From: Psychromonas sp. L1A2
GTDB lineage: Bacteria > Pseudomonadota > Gammaproteobacteria > Enterobacterales > Psychromonadaceae
NCBI RefSeq assembly: GCF_009828855.1
Contig: NZ_WUAG01000001.1
Location: 248,001-312,000 of the forward strand
Length of the DNA stretch: 64,000 bases
Direction: 5' to 3'
Of this stretch, positions 47,223-58,239 are shown piece by piece. Numbering within the stretch: the first letter of the stretch is position 1; every line of letters starts with the position of its first letter. Position numbers and translations under genes: made by a program. Below the pieces are notes generated by a model. The model was given only the letters and a program-made list of their open reading frames with translations, ran no database searches and was not told where the DNA came from.

Positions 47223-47963
47223 ATGCAATTAATTAAACCTAATTGGGCAGCACCTGCCCATGTTCATGCTTATTCAACGACACGCTTAGAAGGTGTTAGT
47301 GAAGGTGAGTTTGAAGGGTTAAATTTAGGAACACATGTTAATGATAATCCTCAACATGTGTTTCAAAATCGTTTGTTATTATCTAACCAGTTTACTAATG
47401 CACCTGATTTTTGCTGGTTAAATCAAATTCATAGCCATGATTTGATTAAGTTATCAGCTTCCTCTATTCAAAAGCTAGATGCTGATGCTAGTTGGATTGA
47501 TACTAATCAACGAACCTGCGTGGTGATGACAGCAGATTGTTTACCTGTATTAGTTACTGATAAAAAAGGTAGTTTTGTTATTGCTATTCATGCTGGTTGG
47601 CGTGGTTTGTGTGACGGTATTATTGAAAAAAGCATTCAGAAAGTCAGTGATGAATTAGCGATTAAAAGTGAACAATTATTAGTTTGGTTAGGCCCTTGTA
47701 TCGGTCCTACAGCTTTTGAAGTGGGTAATGAAGTACGCGAAGAGTTTATTGCTCATGATATTAACGCGAGCAGTGCTTTTGTTGCTTCTAATGAGAAATG
47801 GTTAGCAAATTTACATTTATTAGCCAAACTAAGACTTGCTGATTTTAAAGGTGTCACTATCACCGAAAATGAATCATGTACTTTTAATGAACCAGGGTTA
47901 TTTTATTCTTATCGAAGAGATGGAAAAACAGGCCGCTTAGCTACTTTTATTTGGTTAGATTAA
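47223..47963 (+). CDS. pgeF: Laccase-domain protein PgeF (YfiH)
   Basis: A 246-residue polyphenol-oxidase-like protein; in E. coli it corrects peptidoglycan by hydrolysing L-Ser-containing UDP-MurNAc. The metal-site blocks are LNQIHSHDL, VVMTADCLPVL, AIHAGWRGLCDG and WLGPCIGPTAFEVG. It ends YSYRRDGKTGRLATFIWL. It is in the rluD-pgeF-clpB order and 9 bp after rluD, so likely co-transcribed. Confidence 0.93.
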   Translation: MQLIKPNWAAPAHVHAYSTTRLEGVSEGEFEGLNLGTHVNDNPQHVFQNRLLLSNQFTNAPDFCWLNQIHSHDLIKLSASSIQKLDADASWIDTNQRTCVVMTADCLPVLVTDKKGSFVIAIHAGWRGLCDGIIEKSIQKVSDELAIKSEQLLVWLGPCIGPTAFEVGNEVREEFIAHDINASSAFVASNEKWLANLHLLAKLRLADFKGVTITENESCTFNEPGLFYSYRRDGKTGRLATFIWLD

Positions 47964-48207
47964 CATCTTGTTGAAGCAAAAATGTTGAACTAAGTAGCTG
48001 GTATTAAATATGTTGTGATTAGTATTTTATGATTGAACCTTTCTTTTGATGATTTCCTTTATATCATTACCCTTTTTTAGATGCTCTATTAGATTCTTTA
48101 ATTATTTCCTATAATACTTCTTATTAGATCCTTTGTTAGTGCTTCGTGCTTGGAAGAACTAATACTTTTAATTGTTCATAATTTATTCAATATATTCTTC
48201 TTGTGAC
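47964..48207. other. AT-rich gap upstream of the clpB promoter
   Basis: No gene or repeat seen. T-rich tracts could end the rluD-pgeF transcript, but no clear hairpin was found. Confidence 0.3.
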
Positions 48208-48235
48208 CTTGATATTTATTGCTAAACCCCCATCT
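48208..48235 (+). promoter_or_regulatory. Sigma-32 (RpoH) promoter of clpB
   Basis: CTTGATA, 13 nt, then CCCCATCT, close to the heat-shock consensus CTTGAAA-N13-CCCCATNT, about 33 bp before the clpB ATG. Confidence 0.85.
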
Positions 48236-48267
48236 ATATAGGTGTAATCATTTCGGGAGAAATTAGT

Positions 48268-50844
48268 ATGCGTTTAGATAAATTAACTAGTAAATTTCAA
48301 TTAGCTTTGTCCGATGCTCAATCTATTGCATTAGGTCGAGATCACCAATATATAGAGGCGACACATGTATTGCTGGCCATGCTTAATCAAGATGGTGGCG
48401 CAATGCGTAGTATCTTGTCTGATCTTGAAATTAATATAAATCTACTGCGTTCACAGCTATCAACTATTTTAGATAGGCTGCCTAAAGTATCTGGTATAGG
48501 TGGCGAGATTCAAGTTTCTAGTCAGCTTGGTAATACCTTTAATCTTTGTGATAAATATGCACAAAAAGCGAAAGATAAATTTATTTCATCGGAAATATTT
48601 TTAGTCGCGGTATGTGAAGATAAAGGCGAATTAGGCCAAGTATTAAATAAACTTGGGTTAACTAAAAGTAAAGTTGAAAGCTCTTTAAAGAAAATTCGTC
48701 AAGGACAAACAGTTACTGATGTAAATGGTGACGGTCCTGAACAAGCACTAGAAAAATACACTATAGATTTAACGGAACGTGCTGCTGCAGGTAAGCTCGA
48801 TCCTGTTATTGGTCGAGATGATGAAGTACGCCGTATTGTACAAGTATTACAACGTCGTACTAAAAATAACCCCGTTATTATTGGTGAACCAGGCGTTGGT
48901 AAAACGGCCATTGTAGAAGGATTGGCACAACGTATTATTAATGGTGAAGTCCCAGAAGGTTTAAAAGGTAAACGTGTTTTATCTTTAGATATGGGCTCTC
49001 TCATTGCGGGCGCTAAGTACAGAGGTGAATTCGAAGAACGTTTAAAAGCTGTTTTAGCAGAGCTCAATAAAGAAGAAGGACAAGTGATTCTCTTTATTGA
49101 TGAATTACACACGATGGTTGGCGCCGGTAAAGGCGATGGTGCAATGGATGCGAGCAATATGCTTAAACCTGCACTTGCTCGTGGTGAATTACATTGTGTT
49201 GGTGCCACTACATTGGATGAGTACCGCCAATATATTGAAAAAGATGCGGCATTAGAGCGTCGTTTTCAAAAAGTAATAGTTGATGAACCGAGTGTAGAAG
49301 ACACTATTGCAATATTACGTGGTCTGAAAGAGCGTTATGAGTTACATCATAAAGTGCAAATAACAGACCCTGCCATTGTTGCCGCGGCCACGTTATCACA
49401 TCGTTATATTTCAGACCGTCAGTTACCCGATAAAGCAATTGACTTAATTGATGAGGCTGCATCTAGTATTCGTTTACAAATAGACTCTAAACCTGAAAGC
49501 TTAGACAAACTTGGACGTAAAATTATCCAATTAACCGTGGAGCAAAAATCACTACAAAACTCATCTGATGAAGCGAGCATCAAGCGTTTAAATGACTTAG
49601 AGCAAACTCTAAAATCAAAAGGTACAGAGTACAAAGAGTTAGATGAAATTTGGAAAACCGAAAAAGCGGCGTTATCTGGTACCCAAAATATTAAGCAAGC
49701 TTTAGAGCAAGCCCGTTTAGATTTGGAAGTCGCTAGTCGCGCATCTGATTTAACGCGTATGTCTGAATTGCAATATGGTCGAATTCCAGACTTAGAAAAA
49801 CAATTAGACCTTGCATCTCAAGTTGAAATGCAAGAAATGACACTGTTAAAACATTCAGTAACAGAAAATGAAATCGCCGATATTCTTGCTCATTGGACAG
49901 GTATCCCTGTGTCTAAAATGCTCGAGGGAGAGCGAGATAAACTATTGAAAATGGAAAAATATTTACATTCTCAAGTGGTTGGACAAAATGAAGCGATTGA
50001 AGCCGTCTCAAATGCGATTCGTCGTAGTCGTGCTGGCTTAAGCGACCCTGATCGTCCTATTGGTTCGTTCTTATTCTTAGGGCCTACCGGTGTTGGTAAA
50101 ACAGAGTCTTGTAAAGCCTTGGCCAATTTCCTATTTGATAGTGTCGATAATATGGTACGTATCGATATGTCTGAATTTATGGAAAAACATGCGGTTTCTC
50201 GTTTAGTCGGTGCCCCTCCTGGTTATGTAGGCTATGAAGAGGGTGGTTACTTAACTGAGGCGGTTCGTCGCAAACCTTATTCGGTTATTTTATTAGATGA
50301 AATAGAGAAAGCACATCCAGATGTCTTTAATATTTTATTACAGGTATTAGATGATGGTCGTTTAACTGATGGTAAAGGTCGTACTGTTGATTTTCGTAAT
50401 ACCGTTATTATTATGACGTCGAACATTGGATCAGAAATTATTCAAGAAGCATTCCCTCGAGCTTCTTATGATGACGTTAAAAATACATTATTAGGGATAT
50501 TAGCAAAACAATTTAAACCTGAGTTTTTGAATCGTATTGATGAAACGGTAGTTTTTCATCCTTTAAGTGAAAAACACATTAAATCTATTGCGACGATTCA
50601 ACTTCATGCATTGCAAGCACGTCTTAAAGAAAGAGGTTATTTACTTACATTTAACGATGCTTCAATAGAATTGTTGGTCGAAGCTGGTTATGACCCTATG
50701 TATGGCGCTCGTCCATTAAAAAGAGCGGTACAACAACTACTAGAAAATGCATTAGCGCAGAAAATATTATCAGGAGAGTTAAGTGTAGGTAATAATATTC
50801 TAGCTGATGTAGAAGATGGAAAAATAGTGTTTGTACAGTCATAA
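48268..50844 (+). CDS. clpB: ATP-dependent disaggregase ClpB
   Basis: An 858-residue Hsp100 chaperone that, with DnaK, threads and rescues aggregated proteins. The N-domain (1-145) is followed by the first AAA+ domain with GEPGVGKT (about 206-213), a long coiled-coil middle domain (about 405-530, which separates ClpB from ClpA/ClpC), and the second AAA+ with GPTGVGKT (about 606-613). [16 protein letters not shown] and [13 protein letters not shown] are the substrate-loop blocks. Regulated by a sigma-32 promoter just upstream and closed by a strong terminator. Confidence 0.98.
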   Translation: MRLDKLTSKFQLALSDAQSIALGRDHQYIEATHVLLAMLNQDGGAMRSILSDLEININLLRSQLSTILDRLPKVSGIGGEIQVSSQLGNTFNLCDKYAQKAKDKFISSEIFLVAVCEDKGELGQVLNKLGLTKSKVESSLKKIRQGQTVTDVNGDGPEQALEKYTIDLTERAAAGKLDPVIGRDDEVRRIVQVLQRRTKNNPVIIGEPGVGKTAIVEGLAQRIINGEVPEGLKGKRVLSLDMGSLIAGAKYRGEFEERLKAVLAELNKEEGQVILFIDELHTMVGAGKGDGAMDASNMLKPALARGELHCVGATTLDEYRQYIEKDAALERRFQKVIVDEPSVEDTIAILRGLKERYELHHKVQITDPAIVAAATLSHRYISDRQLPDKAIDLIDEAASSIRLQIDSKPESLDKLGRKIIQLTVEQKSLQNSSDEASIKRLNDLEQTLKSKGTEYKELDEIWKTEKAALSGTQNIKQALEQARLDLEVASRASDLTRMSELQYGRIPDLEKQLDLASQVEMQEMTLLKHSVTENEIADILAHWTGIPVSKMLEGERDKLLKMEKYLHSQVVGQNEAIEAVSNAIRRSRAGLSDPDRPIGSFLFLGPTGVGKTESCKALANFLFDSVDNMVRIDMSEFMEKHAVSRLVGAPPGYVGYEEGGYLTEAVRRKPYSVILLDEIEKAHPDVFNILLQVLDDGRLTDGKGRTVDFRNTVIIMTSNIGSEIIQEAFPRASYDDVKNTLLGILAKQFKPEFLNRIDETVVFHPLSEKHIKSIATIQLHALQARLKERGYLLTFNDASIELLVEAGYDPMYGARPLKRAVQQLLENALAQKILSGELSVGNNILADVEDGKIVFVQS

Positions 50845-50870
50845 AGTAACCATGACTGACGTTATCAATC

Positions 50871-50895
50871 GGAGCTGCTTAGGCAGCTCCTTTTT
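50871..50895 (+). terminator. Terminator of clpB
   Basis: GGAGCTGC and GCAGCTCC form a perfect stem around TTAG followed by TTTTT. Confidence 0.92.
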
Positions 50896-50933
50896 GTCTT
50901 TCTAATATCCAGTATTGAATTTTTTAGTTAACT

Positions 50934-51128
50934 AACTTCAGCTCTGGATAAGCAAAGCGATACAACACCACTATTTCTGCAGATCTCTGCGTTACATTAT
51001 TTCTCAATAACCCGTTATTGCTTCAATAATTCGCCTTGAACTACGCAAAACTAACGGCACTGCATAGTAAAAAATAGTACCTTCTGATTTTAAATATAGT
51101 TCCGCTTTCATTAGCCAGAGTTGAGGTT
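50934..51128 (+). repeat. Dispersed repeat family A, copy 3
   Basis: About 195 bp, close to copy 1 at 421-629: begins AACTTCAGCTCTGGATAAGC and ends CCAGAGTTGAGGTT. It lacks a short TAAACAGTAAAA duplication present in copy 1. Confidence 0.82.
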
Positions 51129-51279
51129 AATGAAAATGAGAATTAAAATTAAAATTAAGTTAAAAATTATGACTAAAGATCTCAGATCGCAAAGTAAAGC
51201 CCAAACCATTTTTAAAACTAGCTTAATTTATTTTTTAAAGTAAATCTTGTCGTAATGAAACCAATGGCTAGTTGTTATA

Positions 51280-51454
51280 GAGTGTTACAACGCAGTATTG
51301 ATTTTTCGAGTTGGCGACCTGCAGGGCAAGCCGTGAGCCAACCACTTTCGCCGTTATAACGTCTCGATTTAACCTGTTAGAACCTTACCTTTATGTCGAT
51401 AATTTGTTTATCACACGACTTGCTGATTTTTCATCTTGAATGGTGACGGGTATA
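51280..51454 (-). repeat. Dispersed repeat family B, copy 3, overlapping the nagA end
   Basis: Minus strand: TATACCCGTCACCATTCAAG then ATGAAAAATCAGCAAGTCG, later CCAACTCGAAAAATCAATAC and TGCGTTGTAACACT. Compared with copy 1 it has about 100 bp inserted between AAGTCG and CCAACTCG. The second terminal repeat is missing or eroded. Its outer end forms the last seven codons and the stop of nagA. Confidence 0.75.
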
Positions 51455-52585
51455 TAGGCCATTTACCACGGTAGCAGTGACTTGGTAATCATTATTGAAA
51501 ATAGCTAGGTTAGCTATTTTACCTGAATGGATACTACCTAATTTATGTTCGACTGAAATCGCTTTAGCAGGGTATAGCGTAGCCATTCGAATAGCCTCAT
51601 CTAATGGTATACCAACAAACTTAACGCATTGTTGTATTGATTCAATCATCGTGACCGCGGATCCACCCAAGGTGCCATCTTCACCAAAACATTTACCGTC
51701 TTTATAATAAACAGTGGTGCCAACAAAATCGAATTGGTTGCCGAATAAATCGATATCAGCCCCTGCAGGTGCAGTTGCATCGGTTACTAATATTAATTTA
51801 TCTCCCATGATTTTTTTAGACAGCCGCACATTTACATAATCAACATGAAATCCATCAACGATAATACCTGCGTAGATGTTGTTATCATAAACGGCACCTA
51901 CTATGCCAGGCTCTCGACCTGTGATTGACGACATAGCATTGAATAAATGTGTAGCACAAGAAGCACCATGTTTGATTGCGTTTGTTGCTTGCTGGTAAGT
52001 ACCGTTGCTATGACCTAAAGAAACCACAATACCTGCATTGCTTAACTGAGTAATCACATTATCAGGCGTCATTTCGGGAGCAAGAGTTATTTGACTAATG
52101 ATGTCTGCATTATCACAGATAAGATCAATCATTTCAGTGTTGGGCTTTCGAATAAACTCTGCTCGGTGAATACCTTTTTTTACCAAGTTAATATAAGGAC
52201 CTTCAAGATGTAAACCTAAGACTTCATTATCTGTTGTTTGCATATAATCGCGTACTACATCTAAAGCCTTTTTCATTCTTTCATCGCTGTCTGTGATAAA
52301 AGTAGGAAGGTAGCTAGTTGTACCAGATTTTAAATTGGCAGCCTGCATTGTTAACAATGTTTGTTGTGTTTCCGCACCATTAAACATAACGCCACCGCAA
52401 CCATTGAGCTGTAAGTCGATAAAGCCTGGTGTTAAGTTGTCGCCATTTAAATCTATGCAACGAGTATCGGAAGGAAGTTCATTGATAGGAATGATGGCTT
52501 TGATCACTTCATCTTCAACAATGACTGCATGATCAACAAGAATGGATTCAGTTGTGTAGATCACGCAATTAGTGAGTGCATACAT
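51431..52585 (-). CDS. nagA: N-acetylglucosamine-6-phosphate deacetylase
   Basis: A 384-residue metal-dependent amidohydrolase that turns GlcNAc-6-P into glucosamine-6-P and acetate. [43 protein letters not shown] and [10 protein letters not shown] hold the metal and substrate residues in the usual order. The protein follows the family up to VTATVVNG; the ending LYTRHHSR comes from the inserted repeat, replacing the few usual residues after the VNG strand, so the enzyme should still be active. It lies downstream of nagB in the same direction with a 94-bp gap. Confidence 0.95.
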   Translation of the reverse strand: MYALTNCVIYTTESILVDHAVIVEDEVIKAIIPINELPSDTRCIDLNGDNLTPGFIDLQLNGCGGVMFNGAETQQTLLTMQAANLKSGTTSYLPTFITDSDERMKKALDVVRDYMQTTDNEVLGLHLEGPYINLVKKGIHRAEFIRKPNTEMIDLICDNADIISQITLAPEMTPDNVITQLSNAGIVVSLGHSNGTYQQATNAIKHGASCATHLFNAMSSITGREPGIVGAVYDNNIYAGIIVDGFHVDYVNVRLSKKIMGDKLILVTDATAPAGADIDLFGNQFDFVGTTVYYKDGKCFGEDGTLGGSAVTMIESIQQCVKFVGIPLDEAIRMATLYPAKAISVEHKLGSIHSGKIANLAIFNNDYQVTATVVNGLYTRHHSR

Positions 52586-52679
52586 GGAAAATAGCTCCGT
52601 TTAATAAAGCAAATTGATATGTTCAATGATTTAGTAAGCACTGAAATAGGCATGTTCTAAGTCATTTAATGGGGTTGAG

Positions 52680-53480
52680 CTATAAGCCATGAATATGTTC
52701 AGCTTCTAATTCCTGAAAATACTTAAGGGTTTTAACTTTAAGCTCCATGGTTGATTCCGCATCGCAGACAATAATTGCTTTTTGATGTAATTGTAAGGCG
52801 CTAACCGTCCACAAATGATTAACACAGCCTTCAACTGCGGCTTGTAGCGCTAGTGCTTTATGGCGACCAGTGACAAGTGTTAATACTTCCGTTGCATCTA
52901 ATAACGTAGCAACGCCAATGGTTAACGCTAACTTGGGCACTTTATCGATATCGCTATCAAAAAATCGGGAGTTAGCAATCCTAGTTTCTTGCGTTAGTGT
53001 TTTAATTCGTGTGCGAGAAGCTAATGATGAGCCGGGTTCATTAAATGCAATATGACCATCGCTCCCTACACCTCCCATAAAGAGATTAATTTTACCGTAG
53101 CTTTTTATTTTATCTTCGTAGCGTTGGCATTCTGCTTCTAAATCGTCGGCTAAGCCATTTAATAAGTTAATATTGTGTGGTTGTATATTTACATGGTTGA
53201 AAAAATTATTGTGCATAAAGCTGTAATAGCTTTCTGAATGTGAAGGTTCGATACCGACGTATTCGTCCATATTAAAAGTCACTACATGCTTAAAGCTAAC
53301 TTTTTCTGCTTTATATAATGCAATCAAATGCTCATAAGTTGCTAATGGAGAACTACCAGTCGGTAAGCCTAATATAAATGGACGATCTTTTGTTGGAGAG
53401 AATTTGTTAATTTTGTTCACAATATATTGAGCGGACCAACGACCAACATCGGATAAATTTTTAAGTGGAATTAAACGCAT
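52680..53480 (-). CDS. nagB: Glucosamine-6-phosphate deaminase
   Basis: A 266-residue enzyme (the E. coli length) that converts glucosamine-6-P to fructose-6-P and ammonia. [17 protein letters not shown] holds the catalytic Asp, and [17 protein letters not shown] the Asp-His-Glu set; [24 protein letters not shown] is the normal start. First gene of nagBA, divergent from the transporter nagE, with a CRP-like site between them. Confidence 0.97.
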   Translation of the reverse strand: MRLIPLKNLSDVGRWSAQYIVNKINKFSPTKDRPFILGLPTGSSPLATYEHLIALYKAEKVSFKHVVTFNMDEYVGIEPSHSESYYSFMHNNFFNHVNIQPHNINLLNGLADDLEAECQRYEDKIKSYGKINLFMGGVGSDGHIAFNEPGSSLASRTRIKTLTQETRIANSRFFDSDIDKVPKLALTIGVATLLDATEVLTLVTGRHKALALQAAVEGCVNHLWTVSALQLHQKAIIVCDAESTMELKVKTLKYFQELEAEHIHGL

Positions 53481-53574
53481 TTTTTCTCCAAATAGTTAAA
53501 ATTTAAGCTTAATTCTTCTTGTGAGTTAAGTTTAATGGTAATGCTTGTATTGGTTTTTTTCAAGTTGAACCTTG

Positions 53575-53590
53575 AGTGATCTGTGTCACA
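53575..53590. promoter_or_regulatory. CRP-like site between nagB and nagE
   Basis: AGTGA-TCTGTG-TCACA matches the CRP palindrome TGTGA-N6-TCACA at nine of ten positions. It lies between the divergent nagB and nagE genes, where CRP and NagC act in related bacteria. No confident NagC box was found. Confidence 0.65.
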
Positions 53591-53738
53591 TAATAAGCTC
53601 ATCGAGTTTGCGGGCTTTGATAAAAACTTTAGAGTCATAATTTAGCTAGATTATTAAAGTCTTTGTATTTAGAGGCTTTCTTTAACCAGTTAAAATGGAT
53701 AATAATCAATGTGAATTAAGTTTACATCTCAAGGGAGA

Positions 53739-55211
53739 GTGACAATGAATATTTTAGGTTATATGCAGAAAGTAGGTAGAGCCTTGATGGTACCAGTAGC
53801 CGTCTTACCTGCTGCCGCCATTTTAATGGGGATTGGTTATTGGATTGACCCTAATGGTTGGGGAGGTGACTCTCAGCTTGCTGCTTTTTTAATTAAAGCA
53901 GGCGCGGCGGTCATCGATAATATGGCGTTGTTATTTGCTGTTGGTGTTGCCTATGGACTGTCTAAAGATAAAGACGGTGCAGCGGCTCTTTCAGGATTAG
54001 TGGGTTGGTTAGTGGTGACTACTTTATTATCTCCTGGCGCTGTTGAACAAATTACCGGTGTTGCTGCGGATGCTTCTTTCGGTAAAATTGAAAACCAATT
54101 TGTTGGGATTTTAGTCGGTATTATTTCTGCTGAATTATATAATCGATTTTCAGATGTTGAGCTGCATAACACATTAGCTTTCTTTTCTGGTCGTCGTTTA
54201 GTGCCTATCGTCGTTTCTATAGTGATGATTGCAGTGTCATTTGTCTTAATGGCTATTTGGCCACTTATTTTCTCTGGCCTACAACACTTTGGTGAAACGA
54301 TTGCTGGTATGGGGGATATTGGTGCAGGCATTTACGCTTTCTTTAACCGTTTATTGATTCCAGTTGGTCTGCACCATGCGTTAAACTCCGTATTTTGGTT
54401 TGATGTGGCAGGTATTAATGATATCCCGAACTTTTTAGCGGGTCAGGACACTATTACTAAGTTTGCTGCTGAAGGTAAAACGGCGATGGGTACTGTTGGG
54501 ATGTATCAAGCAGGTTTCTTTCCTATTATGATGTTTGGCTTGCCTGGCGCGGCGTTAGCTATTTACACAACGGCAAGAGCAGAACATAAGCAGAAAGTCG
54601 CTTCTATCATGTTAGCAGCTTCTTTAGCTTCGTTTTTTACAGGCGTAACGGAACCGTTAGAGTTTTCATTTATGTTTGTTGCGCCATTGCTCTATGTTGT
54701 GCACGCAATTTTAACAGGCGTATCAGTCTTTATTGCCGCTAATATGGAATGGATAGCTGGTTTTGGTTTCTCTGCTGGTTTAGTTGATATGGTACTATCT
54801 TCGCAAAATCCATTAGCCAAACAATGGTATATGTTGCTTGCACAAGGTGTTGCTTTCTTTGCTATTTATTATTTTGTTTTCTTAGCATTAATTAAAGGGC
54901 TTAACCTTAAAACTCCTGGACGTGAAGATGCTGACGATGAAGCTATCAATGTCGTTGCTGAGAGTCGTGACGATAGTGATAGTTTAGCCAATGCATATGT
55001 GGTGGCATTAGGTGGAATGCAGAATATTGAAGTTATTGATGCTTGTATTACTCGTTTACGTCTCACGCTAAAAGATCGCAGTACTATTAAAGAATCCGAT
55101 CTAAAAAGCTTAGGGGCAATGGGTGTCGTGAAACTAGGAGAAAATAATCTTCAAGTTATCATCGGACCACAAGCGGAAAGTATTGCAAATCGTATGAAGC
55201 TTTCAAAGTAG
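53739..55211 (+). CDS. nagE: PTS N-acetylglucosamine transporter, EIICB
   Basis: A 490-residue inner-membrane PTS protein that imports and phosphorylates N-acetylglucosamine. EIIC domain (1-about 385) with MNILGYMQKVGRALMVPVAVLPAA and GLHHALNSVFWF; EIIB domain (about 410-490) with the phosphorylated cysteine in IDACITRLRLTL (about residue 435). There is no EIIA domain, so it depends on a EIIA in trans, as in Vibrio. Ribosome site AAGGGAGAG. GlcNAc specificity is supported by the divergent nagBA genes. Confidence 0.93.
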   Translation: MTMNILGYMQKVGRALMVPVAVLPAAAILMGIGYWIDPNGWGGDSQLAAFLIKAGAAVIDNMALLFAVGVAYGLSKDKDGAAALSGLVGWLVVTTLLSPGAVEQITGVAADASFGKIENQFVGILVGIISAELYNRFSDVELHNTLAFFSGRRLVPIVVSIVMIAVSFVLMAIWPLIFSGLQHFGETIAGMGDIGAGIYAFFNRLLIPVGLHHALNSVFWFDVAGINDIPNFLAGQDTITKFAAEGKTAMGTVGMYQAGFFPIMMFGLPGAALAIYTTARAEHKQKVASIMLAASLASFFTGVTEPLEFSFMFVAPLLYVVHAILTGVSVFIAANMEWIAGFGFSAGLVDMVLSSQNPLAKQWYMLLAQGVAFFAIYYFVFLALIKGLNLKTPGREDADDEAINVVAESRDDSDSLANAYVVALGGMQNIEVIDACITRLRLTLKDRSTIKESDLKSLGAMGVVKLGENNLQVIIGPQAESIANRMKLSK

Positions 55212-55233
55212 TAGTTAACTAGTTTATTCAATA

Positions 55234-55256
55234 GGCACTCATTGAGTGTCTTTTTT
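55234..55256 (+). terminator. Terminator of nagE
   Basis: GGCACTCA and TGAGTGTC form a short stem followed by TTTTTT, 23 bp after the stop. Confidence 0.7.
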
Positions 55257-55298
55257 GCTTCTAAGCCAGTAATACTCATTGTATTAAGCCTGTTATGA

Positions 55299-55477
55299 CG
55301 ATTACATTAAATGTGTTATCTAAATTTTGCGCTGGAAAAGCAGTTCAATTCAAGGCATAAATTGAGCCTATTGAAAATTAACTTCGTTAATCTTCTATCG
55401 GAGAATTAACCAAAAGAGGTTAATTCTTTAATGGCTGCTCCCTTTACGAAATTTACAACGAGGAAGTGGGCTGTTTT
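55299..55477 (-). repeat. Dispersed repeat family C, copy 2
   Basis: About 179 bp, inverted relative to the copy at 43989. It contains a perfect internal hairpin GAATTAAC / GTTAATTC with CAAAAGAG-like loop (about 55404-55427) that is only partly present in the other copy, plus about 28 bp more sequence. Non-coding. Confidence 0.8.
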
Positions 55478-55714
55478 ACGAAAGAAAAGTGCCTTAATTT
55501 GAGACGTAAATATAGTGAATACGTACTCTTTTCATTAAACTTACAATACAAAAGTAAGCTATTTTAACCTTCAAAATAGACTCGCCATTTATTCTGGTTG
55601 GTATTATTACCCTATATCCCTACGATACCTCCCATTTGTTATTATTTCACTTGAGCTTAGCGCTAGAATATACGATGATTGCCCCTTTATGAATCATGTA
55701 TTTTAGAGGTCACA

Positions 55715-57376
55715 ATGTCTGAACTGGAAACACGCCCAAGTAATTTTATTCGCACTATTATTGAAAACGATCTTGAGAGTGGTAAACACCAGACAATCCA
55801 TACACGCTTTCCTCCTGAACCGAATGGTTATTTACATATTGGCCATGCTAAATCTATCTGCTTAAACTTTGGTTTAGCACGTGATTACCCCAATGCAGCC
55901 TGTAACCTACGTTTTGATGATACAAACCCGGTTAAAGAAGATGCTGACTATGTTGCTGCTATTGAAAAAGACGTAACTTGGTTAGGTTTTGAGTGGCAAG
56001 GTGATGTACGTTATTCGTCTAACTACTTTGAACAGCTTTTTGATTATGCTATTGAGTTAATTGAAAATAATAAAGCGTATGTTTGTGAGTTAAATGCTGA
56101 ACAAACACGTGAATATCGAGGCACATTAACGTCTGCAGGTAAAGATAGTCCATTCCGCGACCGTTCAATTGCAGAAAATTTAGATCTATTTAATCGTATG
56201 CGTGCAGGTGAGTTTGAAGAAGGCTCGATGATGCTACGTGCTAAAATCGATATGGCTTCGCCTAACATGAAAATGCGTGATCCGGTTATTTACCGTATTC
56301 GCTTTGCACATCATCATCAAACGGGTGATAAATGGTGCATTTACCCAATGTACGATTTTACACATTGTATTTCGGATGCAATCGAAGGCATTACACACAG
56401 TTTATGTACGTTAGAGTTTGAAGACCATCGTCCATTATATGATTGGGTTTTAGCGAATATCAGTATTGAGTGTAAACCACGTCAAATTGAGTTCTCTCGT
56501 TTAAATTTACAGTACACATTAACGTCTAAGCGTAAGCTAAATGCATTAATTGAAGAAAATATTGTAACAGGTTGGGATGATCCTCGTATGCCGACTATTT
56601 CAGGTATGCGTCGTCGTGGTTATCCTGCTGCTTCACTACGTGAATTTTCAAAACGTATTGGTGTAACAAAGCAGGAAAATACGGTTGAATTTGCTTCATT
56701 AGAAGCTTGTGTTCGTGAAGACTTAGAAGCTAACGGCGCACGTGCGATGGCAGTACTTGATCCAATCAAAGTGACTATTACTAACTATGAAGAAGGCAAG
56801 TTAGAGCAATTAAATGCACCTGCTCATCCTAAAGATGAAAGCATGGGCACACGTGTTGTTCCATTTTCTCGTGAGTTATATATTGATGCTGCTGATTTCC
56901 GTGAAGAAGCAAATAAAAAGTATAAGCGTTTAGTACTTGGTAAAGAAGTACGTTTACGTAATGCTTACATGATCAAAGCGGAAGAGGTTATTAAGGATGA
57001 TGCAGGTAACATTACTGAAATCCTTTGTTCATATGATCCGACAACATTGGGTAAAAATCCTGAAGATGGCCGTAAGCCAAAAGGGGTTATCCACTGGGTG
57101 AGTGCGGCATCAAACCATCCTGCTGAATTCCGTATTTATGATCGTTTATTTACGGTAGAGAACCCTGCGGCAGTTGAAGATATTCATACTGTTATTTACC
57201 CTGACTCATTAGTGATTAAACAAGGTTTTGTAGAAAATAGTTTAATCGATGCTAAAGCTGAAGTGGCGTATCAATTTGAGCGAGAAGGTTACTTCTGTGC
57301 AGATAATAAAGATTCAAGTGCTGCTAAACTGGTATTTAACCGCACAGTTGCATTACGTGACTCTTGGACTGGTTAA
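55715..57376 (+). CDS. glnS: Glutamine--tRNA ligase
   Basis: A 553-residue class I synthetase. [15 protein letters not shown] (about residues 34-48) is the HIGH motif; [13 protein letters not shown] carries the KMSKS equivalent; [18 protein letters not shown] is characteristic of GlnRS. The C-terminal anticodon-binding beta-barrels end [12 protein letters not shown]-like (here [14 protein letters not shown]). The ATG at 55715 follows AGAGGT and gives [12 protein letters not shown]; an upstream frame start adds 12 residues without support. Confidence 0.98.
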   Translation: MSELETRPSNFIRTIIENDLESGKHQTIHTRFPPEPNGYLHIGHAKSICLNFGLARDYPNAACNLRFDDTNPVKEDADYVAAIEKDVTWLGFEWQGDVRYSSNYFEQLFDYAIELIENNKAYVCELNAEQTREYRGTLTSAGKDSPFRDRSIAENLDLFNRMRAGEFEEGSMMLRAKIDMASPNMKMRDPVIYRIRFAHHHQTGDKWCIYPMYDFTHCISDAIEGITHSLCTLEFEDHRPLYDWVLANISIECKPRQIEFSRLNLQYTLTSKRKLNALIEENIVTGWDDPRMPTISGMRRRGYPAASLREFSKRIGVTKQENTVEFASLEACVREDLEANGARAMAVLDPIKVTITNYEEGKLEQLNAPAHPKDESMGTRVVPFSRELYIDAADFREEANKKYKRLVLGKEVRLRNAYMIKAEEVIKDDAGNITEILCSYDPTTLGKNPEDGRKPKGVIHWVSAASNHPAEFRIYDRLFTVENPAAVEDIHTVIYPDSLVIKQGFVENSLIDAKAEVAYQFEREGYFCADNKDSSAAKLVFNRTVALRDSWTG

Positions 57377-57397
57377 TTTAAACTAACCTCAATTCTG

Positions 57398-57430
57398 AAA
57401 AAAGGTTTACTGAAAAGTAAGCCTTTTTTT
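57398..57430 (+). terminator. Terminator of glnS
   Basis: AAAAAAGGTTTAC and GTAAGCCTTTTTTT form a stem with one mismatch around TGAAAA, followed by the T-run. Confidence 0.8.
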
Positions 57431-57543
57431 ATGCCTATAAATTGGTGCTGGTGGTTTGTCTTATACTACTGAATATTGACTCGTTTTTTCGATGATTTTG
57501 ACTCGTTACTAAATTAAATAAGTCTTTTTTGAAAGTGAAGCGA

Positions 57544-58239
57544 TCAATGACTTCCAAGTAATTGAGCTAACGTTATATTGTTTAATCCTCCCATCTTATT
57601 TAATTGAGCCAATAGTAATTCAGCGCAAGCTAATGCGTCTGTTAATGCATTATGTGCATTATATATAGGTAAATTGTAGCGTTCTCTACAGGCGTTTAAA
57701 CGTAAGCTGCCTGTATTTAAAAATTGGTGTTTACGAAGTTGTCTTTTTTTATCAATCATCAATGTATCGATTGCAAACAAAGGAAACGATTGCTTACCTA
57801 TTGTCCGTAATGATTGTTGTAAGAATTGCAAATCTAAAGGTGCATGATGTGCGACTAACACTTTATGTTGGCATTGTTCAAAGAGCCACTCTAGCGCCTC
57901 TTGTTGTGTTAAAGCATTGTTTAAGTCTTTATCTAAAACACCATGAATAACAGCACTTTGACCAACACTACCTTGAATCTTTATGAATTTATGTTGTGCA
58001 AATTTAGGTTGTATTTGACCATTAATAATAGGAATAACACCTATGCTGACCATTTGATCTTTCTTCGGGTTTAATCCTGTCATTTCAATATCTAATGCGA
58101 GTAAATCAGTTTTGGAAATAGGTTGGTTAAGGTTTGTTAATAGATATTGATAATGGGTTTGTAAGTGATCAGGTTTCCCTAACTTATTATTTTTAATAAG
58201 TCGTTTTAATTTGTTATTTAACCACCATTGCTGCAACAT
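57544..58239 (-). CDS. DEDDh 3'-5' exonuclease, PolIII epsilon-like
   Basis: A 231-residue DnaQ-like exonuclease. LLALDIEMTGLNPKKDQMVSIG holds the first Asp/Glu pair (about residues 46-48), VLVAHHAPLDLQFL the middle Asp, and AHNALTDALACAELLL the final His and Asp of the DEDDh set. It is not the true epsilon subunit; this type is regularly found beside DUF294 regulators and acetate-type symporters. Its ATG overlaps the stop of the upstream gene by 1 bp (TAATG), so it is co-translated. Confidence 0.9.
   Translation of the reverse strand: MLQQWWLNNKLKRLIKNNKLGKPDHLQTHYQYLLTNLNQPISKTDLLALDIEMTGLNPKKDQMVSIGVIPIINGQIQPKFAQHKFIKIQGSVGQSAVIHGVLDKDLNNALTQQEALEWLFEQCQHKVLVAHHAPLDLQFLQQSLRTIGKQSFPLFAIDTLMIDKKRQLRKHQFLNTGSLRLNACRERYNLPIYNAHNALTDALACAELLLAQLNKMGGLNNITLAQLLGSH

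Noticed and set aside
48699-49208. A 169-codon minus-strand ORF
   Set aside because: Antisense shadow of the highly conserved clpB gene, with no independent support.
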